DNA from: Cacconaster sp045114175
GTDB taxonomy: Bacteria; Bacteroidota; Bacteroidia; Bacteroidales; UBA932
Assembly: GCA_045114175.1 (NCBI GenBank)
Contig: JBGUJZ010000048.1
Location: 6,954-70,953 of the forward strand
Direction: 5' to 3'
Length of the DNA stretch: 64,000 nucleotides
Below, piece by piece: positions 32,759 to 40,696 of this stretch (position 1 is its first letter; every line of letters begins with the position of its first letter). Made by a program: the position numbers and the translations under genes. Under the pieces are notes generated by a model. The model was not told the DNA's origin. It did no database searches and saw nothing but the letters and a program-made list of their open reading frames with translations.

Positions 32759-33823
32759 TTAGTTAAACAATTCAGAAACAGTATCTTTCAATTCTTCTCC
32801 CCGCAATCCGCGACGGTAAACCGTTCCATCGGGTGCAAAGAGAATCAGGTGCGGAATACCGGAGATGCCATAAATCTCGGTGGGCTTGCGGTCAATTCCC
32901 ACAAAGATGTGGTTCCAAGCCATGCCCAGTTCCTCGATGGCCTTCCGGCTGGCCGTATTGTCTCCATCCCAGACGGCAACGCTCACTACCTGAAGGCCGC
33001 GACCTGCGTAGGTTTCCCACAGCTCACGGATATTGGGCATCTCCTGTCTGCAGGGAGCACACCAGGAAGCCCAGAAATCCACCAGCGTGTAGTTGCCCTG
33101 ACCCACGAAGTCAGAGAGGCTGACGCTCTTTCCGTCGGGATTTGTGCCCGTGAAATCCACGAACGGTTTTCCCTCGGAGGTGTTGTCTTCCGCCACTTTC
33201 GTGGTCCGGTATGCCTGGATATGGGGATTCTCACGGATAAAATCAGCGGCAGCTTCCAGATGCTCATCGAGCTCTGCCAGAGAGAGTTCGTACATCCGGG
33301 TGGTGAGGGCCATCAGGCCTACCCAGTTGTCCGTGTTGGCGCGGAAGGTCTTTTCACACGCTTCATGCAGTTTGAGAATCATCGCTTCCGCCTTGGCCTC
33401 GTCCTCCGGATTGTTCCGGTCCAATTCGCTGAAGGATTCGTTCAACGCGCGGGTCATCTGGTTGAAGCGGTTCAGCTCACGGTTGATGCGGCCCCCTTTA
33501 AAGGTGGACTCTTCATCCAATACGACGCGTACCGTGCCGCCTTCCGGAACGAGAAGTACGACATACTTGGGTCTGCGACTATCTTTCTCTCTCAGGGAAA
33601 TTCTGAGCGGAGAGGTTACGTCGGCCGGCAGGGAGTAGGTGAAGGTGCCATTGTCCTGAATCTCGACTGTTTCAGGAGCTTGTCCCATCAGCATGACGGA
33701 GAGGGTGGCGCCGTCGGCCTCGTACGGGCCCTTGACTACACCTTTAACGGTGCAGGTATCGCTCTGCTGGCCGCAGGAAACGGCCAGAGCGACGAGCGCA
33801 ATAATGGCGAAAATGCGTTTCAT
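32759..33823 (-). CDS. TlpA-like thioredoxin lipoprotein
   Basis: A 354-residue lipoprotein. The N-terminus ends in a lipobox ('LALAVSCGQ' type: 'VALAVSCG'), placing it on the periplasmic side of a membrane. A DUF4369-like N-terminal domain ('CTVKGVVKGPYEADGATLSVM') is followed by a helical linker and a C-terminal AhpC-TSA/thioredoxin domain with the redox motif CxxC in 'FWASWCAPCRQEMPNI'. It probably reduces disulphides of extracytoplasmic proteins; the substrate is unknown. Its start overlaps the stop of the MFS gene (TAATG). Confidence 0.9.
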   Translation of the reverse strand: MKRIFAIIALVALAVSCGQQSDTCTVKGVVKGPYEADGATLSVMLMGQAPETVEIQDNGTFTYSLPADVTSPLRISLREKDSRRPKYVVLLVPEGGTVRVVLDEESTFKGGRINRELNRFNQMTRALNESFSELDRNNPEDEAKAEAMILKLHEACEKTFRANTDNWVGLMALTTRMYELSLAELDEHLEAAADFIRENPHIQAYRTTKVAEDNTSEGKPFVDFTGTNPDGKSVSLSDFVGQGNYTLVDFWASWCAPCRQEMPNIRELWETYAGRGLQVVSVAVWDGDNTASRKAIEELGMAWNHIFVGIDRKPTEIYGISGIPHLILFAPDGTVYRRGLRGEELKDTVSELFN

Positions 33824-35100
33824 TATTCAGTAGGGATGTCTTTGTTGACGTTCTTGGAGCCGCGCAGTGCGTAGAAAATCAGGTAGCAGAGGCAAGCGGC
33901 AATCAGCCAGTAGCTGTTCATGGAGCCCACCTTTGCGCCGAAGAGTGTTGCATCGGCCAGCAGGTTCTGCAGGAAGGGGATGATACCGCCGCCGCAGACC
34001 AGCACCATAAAGATGCCCGAAGCCGCTGCGGTGTATTTGCCAAGTCCTTCAACGGCCATGTTGAAAATGGAACCCCACATCACGGAGGTGCAGAGGCCGC
34101 AGAGGGTCAGGAAGAGCAGGCTGAGGGGAGCCTTGCCGCCCAGGGTGACCGACTCGGGAATGAAGATGGCCAGAATGATGAAGAGAATGGCTGCTGCGGA
34201 GGTCCAGACCAGCATCGATTTGCCGGAAACCTTGCCGCCCACCGATGCGCCGATCAGTCGGCCAAAGAGCATGCAGAGCCAGTAAGCACTGACAAAGGTG
34301 CCGGTGATAGCCGGACCTACCCACTCCAGACCGGAGAAATAGACATTGGCGGTGTTCGGAATACCCACCTCGATACCTACGTAGAAGAAGATAGCGATGG
34401 CACCCAGAACGAAGTGACGGAAGCTCAGCGGGCTGTGTGCATCCTTCTTCAGGTTGCCGGCACGGCGGGCCGCTTTCTCTTCTGCCGTTTCCATGTGCGG
34501 TTCCGGGATCTTGGTCAGCAGAATCACCACAAATGCGATGGCGAAGATGGCCATGGCAATGATCATGACGGGAGCTGCCTTGGCAACGGTGGCGTCTTTG
34601 ATGGAGCCGCCCACGAGCCAACCTACCAGGAACGGAGCGATCGTGCCACCGATCGAGTTGCAGGAGCCGCCCCACTGGATGAGCTGGTTGCCCTTATTGC
34701 CGCCGCCACCCAGCGTATTGAGCATCGGGTTGACCACGGTGTTGAGCATACACATTGAGAAGCCTGCCACGAAGGCGCCCAGCACATAGACAAAGAAGCT
34801 CTCCACATAACCGGAGAGGAACTGGATGCCTACGCCGGTAAAGCCTACTACCACGGCGGAAAGAGCCGTGAGCTTATAGCCTTTACGCTTGAGGATCAGG
34901 CCTGCCGGGATACCCATGCAGGCGTATGCGATAAAGTTGGCCAGGGAACCCAGCTGGCTGAGGGCCTTGCTGGCTCCGAACTGGTTGGTGACCACCACGC
35001 CCATCGAACCTGCCAGGTTCGTGACGAAGGCAATCATAAAGAAGAGTGCGAACATCACGATGATGACCGGCGTGTAATTCTGCTTTTTCTGGTTTTCCAT
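33823..35100 (-). CDS. MFS sugar permease, FHS (fucose permease-like) family
   Basis: A 425-residue transporter with about 12 hydrophobic segments. The N-terminal half ('NQFGASKALSQLGSLANF', 'AYACMGIPAGLILKRKGYK') has the arrangement of the fucose/glucose:H+ symporter (FHS) group, which is widespread in Bacteroidota. A cytoplasmic loop of charged residues ('ETAEEKAARRAGNLKKDAH') joins the halves. The substrate cannot be determined from sequence. It is the first gene of the unit with the TlpA-like and M16 genes. Confidence 0.85.
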   Translation of the reverse strand: MENQKKQNYTPVIIVMFALFFMIAFVTNLAGSMGVVVTNQFGASKALSQLGSLANFIAYACMGIPAGLILKRKGYKLTALSAVVVGFTGVGIQFLSGYVESFFVYVLGAFVAGFSMCMLNTVVNPMLNTLGGGGNKGNQLIQWGGSCNSIGGTIAPFLVGWLVGGSIKDATVAKAAPVMIIAMAIFAIAFVVILLTKIPEPHMETAEEKAARRAGNLKKDAHSPLSFRHFVLGAIAIFFYVGIEVGIPNTANVYFSGLEWVGPAITGTFVSAYWLCMLFGRLIGASVGGKVSGKSMLVWTSAAAILFIILAIFIPESVTLGGKAPLSLLFLTLCGLCTSVMWGSIFNMAVEGLGKYTAAASGIFMVLVCGGGIIPFLQNLLADATLFGAKVGSMNSYWLIAACLCYLIFYALRGSKNVNKDIPTE

Positions 35101-35142
35101 AATATTCGAATTCGGTTGTTATCGTATGCAATTTTTGAGCCG

Positions 35143-35172
35143 AAGAGGGTGACCGATGTCGGTCACCCTCTT
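35143..35172. terminator. Long perfect hairpin between DUF1015 and MFS genes
   Basis: AAGAGGGTGACCGA and TCGGTCACCCTCTT form a perfect 14-base-pair inverted repeat with a two-base centre. It lies 26 bases past the DUF1015 stop codon and about 40 bases before the MFS ATG. No T run follows on either strand. It is most likely the 3' end of the serC-serA-DUF1015 transcript, but an operator for the MFS operon is also possible. Confidence 0.5.
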
Positions 35173-35198
35173 GGTCAATTGGCGTTCGCCGCAGGATG

Positions 35199-36497
35199 TT
35201 AGTCCAGTTCGTGGATGGCGAGGCCGCTGCGGAGCTTCGGCTCGAACCAGGTGGTCTTCGGCGGCATGATGTTGCCGGTGTCGGCAATGTTGATCAACTG
35301 CTGCATCGAAACCGGGTAGAGTGCAAAGGCTACCACCATCTCACCGCTGTCCACGCGTTTCTTCAGTTCGCCCAGGCCGCGGATACCGCCTACGAAGTCA
35401 ATCCGGTTGGAGGTACGCAGGTCACCCAGGTTCAGAATCTTGTCAAAGACGAGGTTCGAGAGGATGGTGACGTCGAGCACGCCAATCGGATCGTTGTCGT
35501 TGTAGGTACCCGGCTTTGCGGTAAGTGAATACCAGACGCCTTCAAAATACATGGAGAAGTTGTGCAAACCTGCCGGTTTGTACGGCTCGGAGCACTCGCA
35601 ATGGCACGGCAGCTCACAATCGCACTTGCCACCATCTTTCGTGCAGTCACACTTGCACTCCACGATGAAGTCTTTCTGGAGGGCTTCAAAGAACTGTTTG
35701 CCGGTAAGGCCGTTGAGGTCCTTCACCACGCGGTTGTAGTCGATGATCTTAAGCTGGTTATCCGGGAAGCAGACCGCCATGAAGTAGTTGTACTCCTCAT
35801 TGCCGGTGTGCTTGGGATTCTGGCTGCGCTTCTCGGCGCCCACGCGTGCCGCAGCAGCGGTGCGGTGGTGACCGTCAGCCACATAGAATGCCGGAATGCC
35901 TGCAAAGATTTCGGTGATGCGTGCGATGTCCTTGTCGTCGTCAATCACCCACAGCTTGTGGCCGAAACCGTCTTCGTCAGCAACGAAGTCGTATTCCGGA
36001 ACGTGGGAGATATAGCGGAACATGATGGCATCGATCTCCGGGTTGTCCGGATAAGCAAAGAAGACCGGTTCGATGTTCGCATTCTGGATGCGGACGTGGA
36101 TCATACGGTCGTCTTCCTTCTCCTTGCGGGTCAGCTCGTGCTTCTTGATGGCACCGGTTGCATAGTCGTCCGTGTTGGCGCAGAGGATGATACCGTACTG
36201 GGTACGGCCTTCCATGGTCTGAGCATAGACGTAGTAGCACTCCTTGGCGTCGCGGGCGAGCCAGCCGCGCTCCTTCCAGAGCTTGTAGTTGGCCACGGCC
36301 TTGTCGTAGGTGCGCTGTTCGTGCTCACCGGCAATCGGTTCGAAGTCAATCTCCGGCTTGGTGATGTGGAGCAGCGATTTCTCGCCTGCTTCCGCACGTG
36401 CCTCCACGGAGTTCATTACATCATAGGGGCGTGCCGAGACCTCTTTGGCGATAGCCTTCGGAGGGCGGATGGCAGCAAAAGGTTTTACTTTGACCAT
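35199..36497 (-). CDS. DUF1015 family protein with a cysteine cluster
   Basis: A 432-residue protein of DUF1015, starting 'VKVKPFAAIRPPKAIAKEVSARPYDV' in two recognisable blocks ('VKPFAAIRPP', 'SARPYDVMN'). It contains 'YVADGHHRTAAAARV' (residues 206-220), a DGHHR motif like that of ParB-fold serine kinases (SerK). Residues 281-302 carry eight cysteines in the spacing CxCxC-x6-CxC-x3-CxCxC, an insertion I do not associate with this family. It follows serA by six bases in a serC-serA-DUF1015 unit, so a link to serine metabolism is likely. The exact reaction is unknown. Confidence 0.88.
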   Translation of the reverse strand: MVKVKPFAAIRPPKAIAKEVSARPYDVMNSVEARAEAGEKSLLHITKPEIDFEPIAGEHEQRTYDKAVANYKLWKERGWLARDAKECYYVYAQTMEGRTQYGIILCANTDDYATGAIKKHELTRKEKEDDRMIHVRIQNANIEPVFFAYPDNPEIDAIMFRYISHVPEYDFVADEDGFGHKLWVIDDDKDIARITEIFAGIPAFYVADGHHRTAAAARVGAEKRSQNPKHTGNEEYNYFMAVCFPDNQLKIIDYNRVVKDLNGLTGKQFFEALQKDFIVECKCDCTKDGGKCDCELPCHCECSEPYKPAGLHNFSMYFEGVWYSLTAKPGTYNDNDPIGVLDVTILSNLVFDKILNLGDLRTSNRIDFVGGIRGLGELKKRVDSGEMVVAFALYPVSMQQLINIADTGNIMPPKTTWFEPKLRSGLAIHELD

Positions 36498-36503
36498 AAC
36501 CGA

Positions 36504-37427
36504 TTATTTGTTGACCTGGAATTTGCGGTTACCCGTTGCGAAGAAGTCGCAAATCTGGTTGGCAGCTGCCAAGCCGGCGTTGATGTTGGCCTCTGCGGTC
36601 TCTGCACCCTGCTTCTTGGGGGTTGCGAAGACGCGGTTGCCGAACTTCTCCTTCAGCTCCGGCATGCGCTCTGCAGCGATGTCGGTGACATACTTGAGGT
36701 CTTCACGCTCGCCGAGCACGCGGATGAGTTCCTCTTCGTTGATCACCTCCTTGCGGGCGGTGTTTACGAGGCAGGCACCCTTCGGCATTTTGGATACGAG
36801 GTTGTAGCCGATGGAACCCTTGGTCTCTGCGGTTGCAGGGATGTGGAGGGAGAGGAAGTCGGAACCAGCGTAGAGTTCGTCGATGGAAGCCACAGCCTTC
36901 ACGCCGTCTGCAGCCATCTTCTCTGCGGGAACGAACGGGTCGAATGCAATCACGTTCATGCCGAAACCGTTCTTTGCAATCATAGCCACCAGGCGGCCGA
37001 CATTGCCGTATGCGTGGATACCCACGGTCTTGCCTTTGAGCTCACGGCCGGTACCCGGGGTGAACTGGTTGCGGCTCATATAGATCATCAGGCCGATAGC
37101 CAACTCTGCGACAGCGTTGGAGTTCTGGCCCGGGGTGTTCATGGCCACGATACCCTTTGCCGTGCAAGCGGCCAGGTCCAGGTTGTCGTAACCGGCACCG
37201 GCACGAACCACGATCTTCAGCTTCTGTGCGTGTGCGATCACGTCTGCAGTCACTTTGTCCGAACGGACGATCAGTGCGTCAGCGTCTGCCACAGCGGCAA
37301 AGAACTGTTCCACATCGGTGTATTTCTCGAGGAGAGCGAGTTCGTGACCAGCCTTCTCGACGATGGCGCGGATGCCATCTACAGCTGCCTTTGCAAAAGG
37401 CTTCTCAGTTGCTACGAGAACTTTCAT
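36504..37427 (-). CDS. serA: D-3-phosphoglycerate dehydrogenase
   Basis: A 307-residue NAD-dependent dehydrogenase for the first step of serine synthesis. It shows 'NLDLAACTAKGIVAMNTPGQNS', seen as 'AKGIVAMNTPGQNSNAVAE', the NAD-binding 'KGKTVGIHAYGNVGRLVA', and the substrate region 'GACLVNTARKEVINEEEL'. It lacks a C-terminal ACT domain, so serine feedback through ACT is not expected. The general dehydrogenase motif 'HIPATAETKGSIG' also fits. It lies 12 bases after serC. Confidence 0.92.
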   Translation of the reverse strand: MKVLVATEKPFAKAAVDGIRAIVEKAGHELALLEKYTDVEQFFAAVADADALIVRSDKVTADVIAHAQKLKIVVRAGAGYDNLDLAACTAKGIVAMNTPGQNSNAVAELAIGLMIYMSRNQFTPGTGRELKGKTVGIHAYGNVGRLVAMIAKNGFGMNVIAFDPFVPAEKMAADGVKAVASIDELYAGSDFLSLHIPATAETKGSIGYNLVSKMPKGACLVNTARKEVINEEELIRVLGEREDLKYVTDIAAERMPELKEKFGNRVFATPKKQGAETAEANINAGLAAANQICDFFATGNRKFQVNK

Positions 37428-37439
37428 GATGGCAGCGGT

Positions 37440-38513
37440 TTATTTGTGGAGTTTTTCGAATTCCTGCATCGTAGCGATGAGAGCCTCGACAGCCTCTTTC
37501 GGGCAAGCGTTGTAGAGGGATGCGCGGAAGCCGCCGACACTGCGGTGACCCTTGATACCCACCATGCCGCGAGCCTTTGCGAACTCCATGAATTCATCCT
37601 GGAGCGCTTCTTTGCCGGGAGCCATGACGAAGCAGACGTTCATGATGGAACGGTCTTCCTTCTCAGCGGTTCCTACGAAGAGGGAGTTGCGGTCGATTTC
37701 ATCGTACAGCATCTGAGCCTTTTCCACATTCAGTTTGTGGATAGCCTCTACGCCACCGATGCTCTTGAGCCACTTGAGGGTCTCTTTCATCACGTAGATG
37801 GAGAATACCGGCGGGGTGTTGAACATGGACTCGCCGTCGATGTGGGTCTGGTAGTTGAGCATCGTAGGGAGGTAGCGGGTCACCTTGCCAAGGATGTCCT
37901 TGCGGATGATGACGAAGGTAACGCCGGCAGGGCCTACGTTCTTTTGAGCACCACCGTAGATGAGCGCATACTTGGAGACGTCCACCGGGCGGCTCATAAT
38001 ATCGGACGACATGTCAGCCACGAGGTTCACCGGGCAGTCGATGTCATGCTTGATCTCGGTACCGTAGATGGTGTTGTTGGTCGTGATGTGGAAGTAATCG
38101 GCATCCTTCGGGATTTCGTAGCCCTTCGGAATGTAGTTGTAAACCTTATCGGCAGAAGAAGCCACGCAAACTGCGTTGCCCAGGCCTTTAGCCTCTTTGA
38201 GAGCCTTCTTTGCCCAAACACCGGTTTCCAGGTATGCAGCCTTGTTCTCGAGCAGGTTCATCGGAACCATCAGGAACTGGAGAGATGCACCGCCGCCGAG
38301 GAAGAGAATTTCATAGTTCTCAGGAATGTGGAGCAGTTCGCGCCAGAGGGCACGGGTCTCAGCCATTACTGCATCCCACTCTTTGGAACGGTGAGAAACA
38401 CATATTACCGACATTCCGGTGCCTGCGAAGTCCTTGAGAGCCTCGATGGAACCGTCGATGGCAGCCTGCGGCAGAACGCACGGGCCGGCATTGAAGTTGT
38501 ACGCTTTTTTCAT
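37440..38513 (-). CDS. serC: Phosphoserine aminotransferase
   Basis: A 357-residue PLP enzyme that converts 3-phosphohydroxypyruvate to phosphoserine. It starts 'YNFNAGPCVLPQAAIDG' as the family does and has 'EILFLGGGASLQFLMVPMN', the PLP-lysine in 'LIYGGAQKNVGPAGVT' and the C-terminal 'GHRSVGGFRASLYNACP'. It is the first gene of the serine unit and has a good upstream promoter. Confidence 0.96.
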   Translation of the reverse strand: MKKAYNFNAGPCVLPQAAIDGSIEALKDFAGTGMSVICVSHRSKEWDAVMAETRALWRELLHIPENYEILFLGGGASLQFLMVPMNLLENKAAYLETGVWAKKALKEAKGLGNAVCVASSADKVYNYIPKGYEIPKDADYFHITTNNTIYGTEIKHDIDCPVNLVADMSSDIMSRPVDVSKYALIYGGAQKNVGPAGVTFVIIRKDILGKVTRYLPTMLNYQTHIDGESMFNTPPVFSIYVMKETLKWLKSIGGVEAIHKLNVEKAQMLYDEIDRNSLFVGTAEKEDRSIMNVCFVMAPGKEALQDEFMEFAKARGMVGIKGHRSVGGFRASLYNACPKEAVEALIATMQEFEKLHK

Positions 38514-38574
38514 ATAGTAATGAACAGTTTAAAGTTGTTTTAAAGTTGTTTAAAAATAGTTACGGATATTAAGG

Positions 38575-38606
38575 CAAAGATAATAAGAATTCCGCCAGTT
38601 GTCAAA
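38575..38606 (-). promoter_or_regulatory. serC operon promoter
   Basis: On the minus strand TTTG (38606-38603) and TATCTTTG (38582-38575) are separated by 20 bases, the best match in the window to the Bacteroidota -33/-7 promoter. The -33 element overlaps the stop codon of yigZ. The 55-base leader contains a repeated AACAACTTTAAA unit. Confidence 0.7.
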
Positions 38607-39213
38607 ATATTTCGACGTTGGCCCAGCGGAGCGCTTCGCACAGCGCATCTACCTTTGCAAGTCCCACTTTTACAGTGATTTCGCAGCTGTTCTCGAATTG
38701 CTGCGAAAGGACCTGGAGATTCCAATCCTTGACGATTTTCATCACATCGTTCATCCGGGTGTAATCGAAGCCGATCCGGCAGGTGGCGCAGGCAGTCTTT
38801 TCCACCACGCGTGCGGTGGCCAGGGCGTCGGCCGTTGCCGTCTTGTAGGCCTTGATCAGTCCCGGTACGCCCAGCTTCACACCGCCGAAATAGCGGACCA
38901 CCACCACGAGAATATCGCTGAGCTCCGCCGAAAGCAGTTGTCCCAGAATGGGCCGGCCGGCGGTTGAGGAGGGTTCCCCGTCGTCATTGGCCCGCCAGGT
39001 GGCGCCATCCAGCCCGATCCGGTAGGCGTAGCAGTGGTGGCGCGCATCAAAGTACTCCTTGCGCAGCGCGGCGATTCGCTCCTTGGCCTGCTCCTCCGTC
39101 TCCACCGGATAGGCAAAGGCGAGGAACTTGCTCCCGTTGTCTTTGTAGATCCCGGTAGAAGGGGCCTCGATACTGCGGTAGCGGTCGGTGGGGATGCGAT
39201 TTTCTTCTTGCAT
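38602..39213 (-). CDS. YigZ/IMPACT family protein
   Basis: A 203-residue protein of the UPF0029/IMPACT family. It has 'KGSKFLAFA'-like 'DNGSKFLAFAYPV', 'HHCYAYRIG', 'ANDDGEPSSTAGRPILGQL' and 'DILVVVVRYFGGVKLGVPGL', all conserved in YigZ, and a C-terminal ferredoxin-like domain. The cellular role is not firmly established; eukaryotic IMPACT affects translation regulation. I start at the ATG at 39213 ('MQEENRIPTDRY'); 13 additional codons in the longer frame lie in the promoter region. Confidence 0.9.
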   Translation of the reverse strand: MQEENRIPTDRYRSIEAPSTGIYKDNGSKFLAFAYPVETEEQAKERIAALRKEYFDARHHCYAYRIGLDGATWRANDDGEPSSTAGRPILGQLLSAELSDILVVVVRYFGGVKLGVPGLIKAYKTATADALATARVVEKTACATCRIGFDYTRMNDVMKIVKDWNLQVLSQQFENSCEITVKVGLAKVDALCEALRWANVEIF

Positions 39214-39241
39214 TGATGTTGTAAAAGTACGGCAATTTTTG

Positions 39242-39249
39242 TAGATTTG
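39242..39249 (+). promoter_or_regulatory. -7 box before the 39273 gene
   Basis: TAGATTTG at 39242-39249 matches TAnnTTTG, 23 bases before the ATG at 39273. A weaker TTG lies 20 bases upstream at 39219-39221. Confidence 0.45.
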
Positions 39250-39272
39250 CAATCGTATTATCGAGTTGTCCT

Positions 39273-39824
39273 ATGTTGTACCGCGTACGCGTCACGCTCC
39301 CTGAGAGCAAAATCTTCTTCCGCGAATATGCCGTCAAGGCAGAGATGAGCCTTTTCGCTTTCCACGCGTTTATTGCCAACCAGTATGGGTTCGATCCGGA
39401 CCAGATGGTCTATTTCGAAAGCCGCGATGCTGCGGGTGCCCGTCAGGGCCGCTATTGCCTCTTTGATATGGGCGACGGCGCCATGGACCGCGTCACTTTT
39501 GCCGATCTTGCTGGGCGTGAGGCCGCCGAGATCCGCTACATCTTTGAGATGCACAGCCGTCGCTATCTGTCCATAACCCTCGTAGGAGAAGAGCTGTTCA
39601 ACCCGCGTGAAGTCTATCCCGCCCAGCTGGATGGAAAAGGGGATACCCCCGACCAGTTCGCCCGCTACGTGGATCCGGAGCCCTATGTGCCCGTCAAACC
39701 CTCTCATCCGGGTATGGATGATGACGATGAGGATTTTGACGATGATGACGAAGACGACGAGGAGAACGACGGGGATGAAGACGGCGAACTGCTGGTAGAC
39801 GAAGACTTCGGCCAAGAAGACTAA
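39273..39824 (+). CDS. pRiA4b ORF-3-like protein with a highly acidic tail
   Basis: A 183-residue protein. The first 140 residues ('YRVRVTLPESKIFFREYAVKA' in two halves, 'LFAFHAFIANQYGFD', 'YCLFDMGDGAMDRVTFADL') resemble the plasmid pRiA4b ORF-3/IS1096 TnpR-like fold, widely annotated as such in Bacteroidota although it has no known link to transposition there. The last 40 residues are almost only Asp and Glu. It lies five bases before miaA and is probably co-transcribed. Its function is unknown; the acidic tail may bind a basic partner or metal ions. Confidence 0.75.
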   Translation: MLYRVRVTLPESKIFFREYAVKAEMSLFAFHAFIANQYGFDPDQMVYFESRDAAGARQGRYCLFDMGDGAMDRVTFADLAGREAAEIRYIFEMHSRRYLSITLVGEELFNPREVYPAQLDGKGDTPDQFARYVDPEPYVPVKPSHPGMDDDDEDFDDDDEDDEENDGDEDGELLVDEDFGQED

Positions 39825-39829
39825 GCCCG

Positions 39830-40696
39830 ATGTCCGAGCTTCTCATCGTACTCGGCCCCACGGCTGTCGGCAAGACGGATTACAGCATCGACCTGGCGCT
39901 GAAATACGGCTCTCCCATCATTTCCTGTGACTCCCGGCAGATTTTCCGCGAGATGCGGATTGGTACGGCCCGTCCGAGTGAAGAACAGCTGGCGCGCGTC
40001 AAGCATTATTTCATTGCCTCCCATTCCATTACGGACAACTATACGGCCGGCCGCTACGAAGTGGAGGCGCTGGCCCTGCTGGAAGAACTTTTCAAGACCC
40101 ACGATACGCTGGTGATGGCTGGCGGTTCAGGGCTTTATATCGATGCCCTCTGCAACGGGCTGGACGACTTCCCCGATGCCGATCCGCAGCTTCGCGCCTC
40201 GCTCATTGATCGCCTGGAGAAAGAGGGGCTCGCTTCGCTCCGCCACGAGCTCCGCCGGCTGGATCCGGCCACGGCCGAGCGGATTGATCCGGCCAACTGG
40301 CAGCGCATCATCCGCGCCCTGGAGGTTTGCATTGCCACCGGCCGTCCCTATTCGGAATTCCGCAGCGGCACGCGCAAGGAGCGCCCCTTCACCATCCGCA
40401 AGATTGGCCTCACACGGCCGCGCGAGGAACTCTATGCCCGCATCGATGCCCGTGTGGACGAGATGATGGCAGAAGGCCTGGAAAAAGAGGCGCTCAGGCT
40501 GCTTCCTTATCGCAACCTGAGCGCGCTCAATACTGTGGGTTATCGCGAGTTGTTCGGCTATTTCGATGGGGAATACCCCTTGGAGGAGGCTGTCCGGCTC
40601 ATCAAGCGCAACACGCGCCACTATGCCAAGAAACAGCTGACCTACTGGGCTCGCGACCCCGAAATCACTTGGCTTACTTTGCCTCTTCGTCCTTGA
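39830..40696 (+). CDS. miaA: tRNA dimethylallyltransferase
   Basis: A 288-residue enzyme that adds a dimethylallyl group to A37 of tRNAs reading U-starting codons. It has the P-loop 'VLGPTAVGKTDYSIDLA', 'IISCDSRQIFREMRIGTARPS' in two blocks, 'VMAGGSGLYIDALCNGLDD' and the C-terminal 'RNTRHYAKKQLTYWARD'. It is slightly short for the family (about 300). The 3' end overlaps the convergent FKBP gene by 23 bases. Confidence 0.95.
   Translation: MSELLIVLGPTAVGKTDYSIDLALKYGSPIISCDSRQIFREMRIGTARPSEEQLARVKHYFIASHSITDNYTAGRYEVEALALLEELFKTHDTLVMAGGSGLYIDALCNGLDDFPDADPQLRASLIDRLEKEGLASLRHELRRLDPATAERIDPANWQRIIRALEVCIATGRPYSEFRSGTRKERPFTIRKIGLTRPREELYARIDARVDEMMAEGLEKEALRLLPYRNLSALNTVGYRELFGYFDGEYPLEEAVRLIKRNTRHYAKKQLTYWARDPEITWLTLPLRP

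Noticed and set aside
35562..38543. A plus-strand frame of 993 codons opposite DUF1015, serA and serC
   Set aside because: It is an antisense shadow caused by codon bias; all three minus-strand genes are clearly recognised.
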